Of a stretch of 64,000 bases of DNA, positions 57,457 through 64,000 are shown in pieces. A model generated the notes under the pieces. It was not told the DNA's origin. It saw only the letters and a list, made by a program, of their open reading frames with translations, and made no database searches. Position numbers and translations under genes: made by a program. Origin of the DNA: Silene latifolia (taxonomy: Eukaryota > Streptophyta > Magnoliopsida > Caryophyllales > Caryophyllaceae). The DNA lies in contig NC_133536.1 in NCBI RefSeq assembly GCF_048544455.1, positions 193,567,325-193,631,324 of the forward strand, read 5' to 3'. Within the stretch, counting starts at the first letter, position 1; each line of letters starts with the position of its first letter.

Positions 57457-58201
57457 TAGAGTTGTTCATGGGTCATACCGCCCAATAACCCGGCCCATTC
57501 GACCCTTATTTTTAGCGGGCTTGGACACAAAAAATTCTAAAAAATGGGTCGTGGGCTGGACAAGCCCGACCCGATTTAAGTAAATGGGCCGGACATGGAC
57601 ACGAGCTTTTTCAAACGGGCCAACCCGCCCGGCCCATTAAAAATATCAGATAATAAATTTTCAATTTATTTGTGTATATTAATTGTTTTATATTATAAAT
57701 AATGATTTTTTTTAATGAAAAAAAAAATAAAAGCATTTTTTTTAATAAAGAACCTAAACTGTTGTCTTTCCAAATATCTTCATGCTAATTAAAATTTGAT
57801 TGTCTTCCCAGTAGGCGCATATAGTCAAACACCACTAGTTATCGTATATTACAAGTTACAATAATGTATACATTCAATCTTTACCTCTACCCTTATATGT
57901 ATTTCTTCACTATCCATATATATTATACACCTAACTTCAAATTTCAAATCAAGGTATGAGATATAAAAAGTAGTTTAAATTGAAGTCATTCTATACCGAA
58001 TACGTAATTAACAGTTAAAGTTTAGTGTTTCGGCCCATTAGCCCATGGGCCGCCCGACTTTTGACTAAAGGGCGGGTAAGGGCAAGGATAATTGGCCCAT
58101 AATTCTGACCCGGCCCGCCCACTATAGTCTTAATGGGCAACTTTTTTTTCACGGCCCGGCCCGGCCCATGTCCGGCCCAAGCCCGCATTTGAATAGCTCT
58201 A
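57457..58201. mobile_element. hAT-type MITE, 745 bp, perfect 8-bp TSD
   Basis: Ends TAGAGTTGTTCATGGG and TTTGAATAGCTCTA, flanked by TCACACGC on both sides (57449-57456, 58202-58209). Subterminal regions are rich in GGCCC/GGGCC-type words (CGGCCCATT, CCGGCCCGGCCC) in opposite orientations. The AT-rich centre is non-coding. Confidence 0.88.
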
Positions 58202-58209
58202 TCACACGC

Positions 58210-60921
58210 CCTATATTCTCAAATTGAAATACGGAGTATCACACTCATCCAATTAAAATGTTTGATTAACAAAGAAAACAAATAAATTTGTGTTCACATT
58301 TTGATAATACTCCGTATGTTGTTTGATGAATATGTAAGATGCTACCCCAGTGTATGCAATAATAATATTGTTTGTATACATCGAAAATAGAAGGCTAAAT
58401 GTGCATAGTGGAAATTAACACCATTAAACTTTCCATTCTAGTCCAAATTTGAATAAAAGTGCAATATTTACTCCGACAGACACTTATTGTAGCAGGAAGT
58501 ATTACTACATCAATGTAACTTTCAGCGAGATTTCATCAAAACTTCGCTACAAACAAAATGCATTGTGTTCAACACAAGTTCAAGATTGTATGGATCTTAA
58601 ACGATATTTGAGGTGATGGGCTCTCGCTTAATGCTGGGGTGCTAGGCAAGGTTGACAAATTTGACATGAAATATACACATCCAATATATTGCAATGTACG
58701 CCCACAATAGATTGTTTTTTTTTTTTAAAAAAAAAAAGAAGTAATAAGCAATCACCAATTTAGCATGATAAGAAATGTTCAAACTGATTCACAAATCGCT
58801 GTGAGTTTTGTGAATCCAATAACCTAAGCTAGTAGGCAACCTTACCCTTCAAGTACATCCGTTCGAAAACATATTTGGAAGTTTTTATGAACAAAAATAA
58901 GTTGGAAAATTCAATAAGAATGAAACACTACACTAAGGCATGCGGAAACACGATAGTAAAACTAGTAAGAAACTAGTAGCTTGCAATAATAAGAATGAAA
59001 CAGTACATTATGTTGGATTGATCAAAGCAAGATTATATCTAACTTCGAAACATAAGAAAACGAGAAAGCGGGGAGCTAGAACTTACTAAATTAAATAGCT
59101 CCAGGACCCCATGGGTTTAGAAATCCGTTTGATTAGCATACTTTTGCATCCGGACCTTCAATGAGTAATGAACCGCTTATCTGGCCATGCAGCTGAAGAG
59201 ACTTGTGGCTGCTCTAAGAAAGTAGTACATCTTGCAGAAAATAATAGAAAATCAAGAGTCAGAACAAAACAATGAAGAGTATGTATACTATCTTGTACAA
59301 ATTGAAGCTATAACTTAGTAAAAGTGGAACCGCCATATTGCATGAATCTCATCATTCCCATGATCCAAATCGACAGACGTTGAATCCTACACAAGTTCAT
59401 CAAATAATCGAACCTTGATACTAATGTCTCATGAAATGATAATATCACATCTATATGTACAAGTCCAAATGGATGTTGTCTTAACTCTTAAGGCCGCCAA
59501 ATAATAAAGACAATTACAGCAATGACGTATTGACGACACAATAACACTCTTTTTACTTAGACTCGGCTGCGCGAAACAACCTTCTTATAACGGTCAATCA
59601 TAATGGGGAATATATACCATTGACTGTCGGTTTCCTTCACATACATATTGCATGAAATAACCTTCTTCAAGCCAGATTTACAAGCCTAGAATTACAAGTT
59701 AGGCAATGGATCTAACACCGCTTATAACAGTACTAAAACATACGGAGTAATTTACAAAGTTGTCTAATTAAGTGATCTTTTAAATATATATAATGCAAGC
59801 CTTGCAAAGATTTATGCTACAAAATTGACGAAGTTCGTTAGATAATCCTTAGCATGGAAGAAGATCAATTAAGGAGCGATAAACTGAGCTATCTATCAAG
59901 TAAGATATCCTCCAAACAAAACTCAACAGAAGGTCATCCAGTCAAACAGTCAAGATTAAAATCTCTTATCTTAAAAAGATAGCATTAACTAGCTTACACA
60001 ACAACTATGTTAGTCAAACTAAGATGGAAGAATGTCAATAATCCACAAGGACTTGTCTCAAACTCGACTATTTTATAAAAAAGATAAAATGATAAGAATG
60101 ATGAACAATCTACAAATAAAAGACGCGTCCGATCCGTAACAAACAGTATGAACACCATCACAACTGAATCAAAGGAACTAAGATCATTTACCTAGCAAGA
60201 TCGCAACTCTCGAACATTCTTGGCAATTAATCGACCGAATTTCATAGGCTACCACCACCTGCAGCAAATAAAACGGAAAAAAACAACCACCCTACCATTG
60301 GACAAGCTCAATAAATTGCAAGGTAAGCCATAGATTGAGGTCAGAATAAGAAATTGAAAAAAAAAAAAGGGGGACCATTTAGAAAAAAGTATATGCTCTT
60401 TTTCATAGCATGCGTGTAAAAATATAATGTAACAATCACAAACAAACTGTACATAAAACAATTCAAGGGTTTTCTCTTTATTTTGCTTTGGGTACTGAAA
60501 AATCAACCTAATCTACAATTCTACATGCTAGATTAGTAGGCTATTAGGTTATTATAGCCTATATATGAAGCTGATTAGCATGGTCCTATTTATTAACAGA
60601 TTCATTTATGATGATTTATCCCGTTAAATCCGCCCTCCCTCCTCAAAAGTAACGCATTCCTTTTCTTTTTTTTAATAAATTAATCAAATAAATAATAATT
60701 AAATAAATAAAGTGCAGCCATTAGTTAGAAGATTAGTCTCGTAATAGTATTGAACAGTGCATTAGTACTATTTTATCAAAAAAAAATTAAGCAAAGTATG
60801 ATCATAAACTACCCAACAACAACAACAACAACAACAAGTGATGATCTACCAAGTAATTTCTAAATCTCCCGAAAATCCAGAACCTAATTTAACATACTCA
60901 ATCTAACAAAAGAAAGATGGT
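58210..60921. other. long stretch without a defensible gene
   Basis: No ORF of protein character and no assignable element ends. As the minus-strand region downstream of the MIR156 hairpin, it could hold further exons of the primary microRNA transcript, since plant pri-miRNAs may be spliced, but nothing in the sequence proves it. Confidence 0.4.
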
Positions 60922-61012
60922 ATGGGTTTTCTCTCATTTTCGAAAAATGAGAGAAAACCCATGATGCGAATGAGAGAACCGCCGTATTCTAACGGGTTTT
61001 CTCTCATTCGCA
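60922..61012. repeat. two adjacent hairpins sharing the arm AATGAGAGAAAACCC
   Basis: The first palindrome is 60922-60962 with arms ATGGGTTTTCTCTCATTTT (19 bases) and almost no loop. The second is 60965-61012 with arms TGCGAATGAGAGAA and its complement in GGGTTTTCTCTCATTCGCA. All four arms carry the same core. They lie about 50 bp beyond the 3' arm of the MIR156 hairpin on the transcribed strand. Confidence 0.85.
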
Positions 61013-61049
61013 AATCGCAACCACCTGATGATGGGGGTGGTTGTTGAGT

Positions 61050-61190
61050 TAGGGAAAGCGAAGCCGACAGAAAGAGGAGTGAGCATAGAAAAGGAATAAT
61101 GTTTTCATCATCATCATCTTCATCCTTGTAATTAATAACACCATCTCAGCCTTTCTATGCTCACTCTCTTCTGTCAATTTCACATTATCC
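61050..61190 (-). ncRNA. MIR156: MIR156 precursor
   Basis: The minus strand contains UGACAGAAGAGAGUGAGCAU (61176-61157), identical to canonical miR156 (ending CAC) at 19 of 20 positions. The 3' arm carries GCTCACTCCTCTTTCTGTCGG (61084-61064). This pairs with the mature sequence through 19 Watson-Crick pairs and one terminal G-U, with two single-base bulges on the star side. The stem continues beyond the duplex (CATAGAAAGG against CCTTTTCTATG) to a loop of about 50 nt. Position on the 5' arm and the star sequence are as in known MIR156 genes. In plants miR156 guides cleavage and repression of SPL transcription factor mRNAs, holding the juvenile phase. The mature sequence lies in RNA made in the nucleus and processed by DCL1. 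Confidence 0.92.
61157..61176 (-). ncRNA. MIR156: mature miR156 (3' terminal U variant)
   Basis: 20 nt on the 5' arm. Seed and central positions are those of the conserved family; only position 20 is U instead of C. A U at position 20 should change SPL pairing little, as target pairing depends mainly on positions 2-13. Confidence 0.88.
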
Positions 61191-62111
61191 TCCCTACTCA
61201 TAACCACCACCACCACCAACAACTCATGAGCACTTAGATCAACTGGTGAGGAGAATAGCTGAGTTTTACCCGGCTCGAATCCAGACTAAACCGGATATTA
61301 TATACCAAGAAAATAACCACCACCACAAGTCCACAACCAAAATTAGAAGTAAAAGACTTGCCAAATTGGGAAAAAACAAAAGAAAGAGAAAACAGGTGAA
61401 ATCATGAAATTTTTTTGTGCAATTATAGGTTCAGATCTGCAGTTGTACTTGTGACAGTTTGTTGTAAGTTTTTTTTCCCATTCAAAGTAACAAAACTTTT
61501 GTTTTAGGGTTTTGTACCCTTTACTAAAAAGAATCTAAATTACTATATGCTCATGCAAAAAAAAAATCACATAAAAAATACTAATAAAACAGTAAATCTA
61601 ATAAAAAAAATTCAGAAATAAGATGAGGAGGAAGATTGGAAAGTGTGTAGTTTGAGAAATTTTTGTGGGTATTTTTTTAGTTGGGAAGAAATTAAATGAG
61701 GAGGTTACACAAGGAAAAGAAGGTATTTTTTTTTAGAGAGAGAGGAAAGGAAGGAGGAGAAAATGTTAGGTTGGGAAATGGGTTGAATGGAAAGGAAGGC
61801 ACAAGGCATGTGGGTCTCTTCTTATCATATTCATTCATTTGTTTTGTGTTATCATATTCTTGACCGACGATTGTTAGTTGTCTTCCTTTTTGTTCATCCT
61901 CTTTTTTCATCACCCGATTTAGATGAGTAGTTGAGCATTTGTGTGATATCATTAAGCATGGATAAATTGACATATGCCCTTTTTTAGGTTATGGGGGTTG
62001 TTACAATGGTATTTTGGATGTCGACGGGATTTGAATCTAATCTTAGATATCGCATATCGGTGAGTTAATGTAATTTTATTGATTAAGCCATTTATTTACG
62101 AGTAAAAGTTA
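61191..62111 (-). promoter_or_regulatory. putative MIR156 leader and promoter region
   Basis: Upstream of the hairpin on its strand there is no protein gene. At 61692-61830 the minus strand is strongly pyrimidine-rich (CTTCCTTTCCTCTCTCTCT and CATTTTCTCCTCCTTCC), typical of 5' leaders near plant transcription starts. I could not place a TATA box with confidence. An apparent 93-residue frame here (61973-61692) has no protein character. Confidence 0.35.
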
Positions 62112-62113
62112 TA

Positions 62114-62343
62114 CTCCCTCCATTACTTTATATATGACGTTTTCGTTTTACGAGGTAATCCTTTGACTTTCAATTATTTAAAAATATACTTTTATAAAAA
62201 ATTATACCATTAGATTCGTCATGAAATTTGCTTTCATAAGAGTATACATTTCATATTATTATCTCATATACTTTGAGAGATATTGAAGAGAGAAGTGAGT
62301 GTCTCGAAATGTGATAATGACATATATAAAATAATGGAGGGAG
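62114..62343. mobile_element. Stowaway MITE, 230 bp
   Basis: Inverted ends CTCCCTCCATTACTTTATAT against the reverse complement of ATATAAAATAATGGAGGGAG, about 25 bp with two changes, flanked by TA (62112-62113, 62344-62345). AT-rich, non-coding interior. It lies upstream of MIR156. Confidence 0.9.
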
Positions 62344-62365
62344 TAGTATACTGTGACATGAGTTA

Positions 62366-62793
62366 GGCCCTGTTCTTTTGGATTTAATTTCAGTTCTAAT
62401 AAGTTTAGTTCAGTTCAACTCCATTCAGTTCAGTTCAATTCAGTTCAGATTAGTTTATTTCAACATTAATATTATTATTCTTATTTTATATTCTTATTGT
62501 TATCATTATTATTATATCAATTTATTTACTATTTTTATTATTACATTAAAATTTATTTTTAATATTTATTATATTACTATTATAGTTATTATTATTATTA
62601 TTATTATTTTAATTATATTTATTATATTTATTTATTATTATATTATTATGATTCATGGAAATATTAGTGTATTAATATTTATTATTATTATTATATTGTT
62701 ATATTATATTTATTAATATATTCATTTATATTAATATTATTAATAACATATTTATTATTATTATATTAATAAATTATTATATTACATCTATTA

Positions 62794-62827
<34 letters not shown>

Positions 62828-63914
62828 TATATTAATTATTATTATTTATAATATTTATATTATACTTATCATATTTTTTTTAGTTATTATTATTAATATA
62901 TTATATTATTTAATATATTATAATATTATTAATAATGTTATCATTTATATTACTATATTATTATTGATGGGGCATATTCTGCACCGCTGACCAAGTCAAC
63001 ACACTGAGCAAGGTCAAAGATATCCACAGCAAGTCAACGACTTAGATAGCCTAGCCGATGCATCCCATCTGACCGCCACTGGGTCTCGGCGTGACAACCC
63101 GCAAACACACATCCGCGTACTCATATCCAAGACCCCTCGGCGGCGAGTCAACTTTGTCCGCCGGCTCGCCATAGGTCCCTCGGCGAGGGGTAGATCGATC
63201 TTTCCACCTGCTAGCCACTTGGCCACTTGGCCACTACGTGACAAAAGGTGAAAGTCTATAAATACTCCTCAACCTTCATTGAGGAAAGCATCTCACAATT
63301 ATAACCTAAATACACTATTCATCTAGTAATATCTCCCTTATCTCTCTACAATACGCATCTAGCCAAGTAACACAGCTTAATCCTTTAAGTTTACTGACTT
63401 GAGCGTCGGAGTGAGTACGCTTGGCACACGCCCAAGCCCTCGCCTCGTTCATTGTTGCAGGAGAGGCCGAGTGGGACGATAGGAGCAAGAAGGATTCAGC
63501 TCAAGACATTATTCTACAAGCCACGGGTGGTAACTAATCACTGCTCTGGAATTACACCCGGAACAATTATTATTATTACTATATTTATTATTATATTACT
63601 ATTTTATATTTTATATTACTTATTAGATTATTATTAGATTATATTAATATATTAATAATAATAATAATGAATAATATTATTAGAATATTTATTATTATTA
63701 TTGGTATTATTGTTATTATTATTATTATTATTATTATATTATTATTATATTATTATTATTATTATTATTATTTCGATTTAGTTCGATTCGATTCGATTCG
63801 AATCGATCGATTCGATTGATTGATTCATTCTATTAAGTTCGATTCGATTCTATTAAGTTCCATTAAGTTCAGTTCAGTTCAGTTCAGATCATTTCAGGCC
63901 AAAAGAACAGGGCC
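62366..63914. mobile_element. Harbinger/Tourist-like element with ATT-repeat body, TTA TSD
   Basis: Perfect 16-bp inverted ends GGCCCTGTTCTTTTGG / CCAAAAGAACAGGGCC, flanked by TTA (62363-62365, 63915-63917). Subterminal AGTTCAGTTC repeats occur at both ends, in the same orientation. The body is almost pure (TTA)n-type sequence. Without the solo LTR and its 5-bp TSD the element is about 943 bp. There is no transposase, so it is non-autonomous. Confidence 0.82.
62965..63565 (+). mobile_element. 601-bp solo LTR, probably Ty3/Gypsy
   Basis: Starts TGATGGGGCATATTCTGCAC and ends ACACCCGGAACA, flanked by ATTAT on both sides (62960-62964, 63566-63570), though the host sequence is ATT-rich. It is far more GC-rich than its surroundings and contains a TATAAATA box (63257-63264), expected inside an LTR. 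Orientation follows the TATA box. It resembles LTRs of Tat-branch Gypsy elements, but this assignment is from memory of motif style only. Confidence 0.78.
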
Positions 63915-63917
63915 TTA

Positions 63918-64000
63918 GTCTTATAGTAAAAGTGATTACTAAAAGATTCTGTTTACAATATATTTGTGTAAAACCGCCTTCCACAAATATTTGTATTGTA
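63918..64000. other. right edge of the window
   Basis: 83 bases of AT-rich sequence, nothing recognised. Confidence 0.5.

Noticed and set aside
58202-60921. Possible exons of a protein gene on the minus strand (for example near 59110-59230)
   Set aside because: Some stretches look exon-like in composition, but no frame, splice pair or domain could be supported.
61692-61973. 93-residue minus-strand frame upstream of MIR156
   Set aside because: No protein character; it covers a pyrimidine-rich stretch that better fits a transcript leader.
62378-62716. 112-residue frame of I, Y and L
   Set aside because: Translation of ATT/TTA repeats inside the Harbinger-like element.

Overview
This is nuclear DNA of a flowering plant. 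The evidence is plant-type LTR retrotransposons of the Athila, chromovirus and Copia groups, plant L1 LINEs, a Mutator-like element carrying a plant mobile domain (PMD) gene, Stowaway, hAT and Harbinger-like MITEs, a nuclear tRNA-Leu(UAA) and a MIR156 hairpin. A eudicot is likely. The frequent CTCGATCGAG-containing repeats made me think of Caryophyllales, but that is a weak guess. Almost all of the window is mobile DNA. The only host genes I can defend are the tRNA and the microRNA locus.

Layout. (1) 1-22479 is a nest. An Athila-type Ty3/Gypsy element on the minus strand (5' LTR 20856-22479, PBS, gag, pol, a third ORF, 3' end beyond the left edge) has been split twice: by a plus-strand chromovirus (1-3514, 5' part off-window) and by a non-autonomous minus-strand element with related LTRs (4520-13392). 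The second insert itself holds a Copia solo LTR (5473-6529). (2) 22480-23704 is intergenic, with one acidic coding-like fragment. (3) 23720-38013 is a plus-strand L1 LINE with probable 15-bp target duplications, split by a young Copia element (28182-37011, TSD GAGGG). A 570-bp MITE lies directly after it. (4) 38.6-41.1 kb is AT-rich and geneless. (5) 41106-44410 is a miniature LTR element (TRIM-like) plus a divergent LTR piece plus an inverted LTR, the whole bracketed by TAATT. (6) 44.8-45.4 kb is a truncated second LINE with a 47-A tail. (7) 45.9-47.1 kb is a tandem duplication of about 590 bp that reaches into a Stowaway-like MITE. That MITE is interrupted by a 5.2-kb Mutator-like element (47175-52387) coding for a FAR1-type MULE transposase and, convergently, a PMD protein. 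(8) 53138-53220 is tRNA-Leu(UAA). (9) 54.1-58.2 kb holds two hAT MITEs with perfect 8-bp TSDs and a tiny Stowaway. (10) 60.9-61.2 kb is a MIR156 precursor on the minus strand, next to a pair of unusual hairpins. (11) 62.1-63.9 kb holds a Stowaway MITE and a Harbinger-like element with an ATT-rich body that contains another solo LTR.

How the parts relate. Target-site duplications give a firm relative order: each inner element is younger than its host. A repeated theme is that unrelated element families here carry clusters of short palindromes: CTCGATCGAG in chromovirus-like and Copia elements, CCGGCTGGGAG-type hairpins in the Athila element, and TTCGTGT...ACACGAA units in the Mutator-like element. 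The boundaries, TSDs and duplex pairings were read by eye. Family assignments rest on recognised protein motifs, not on database searches.
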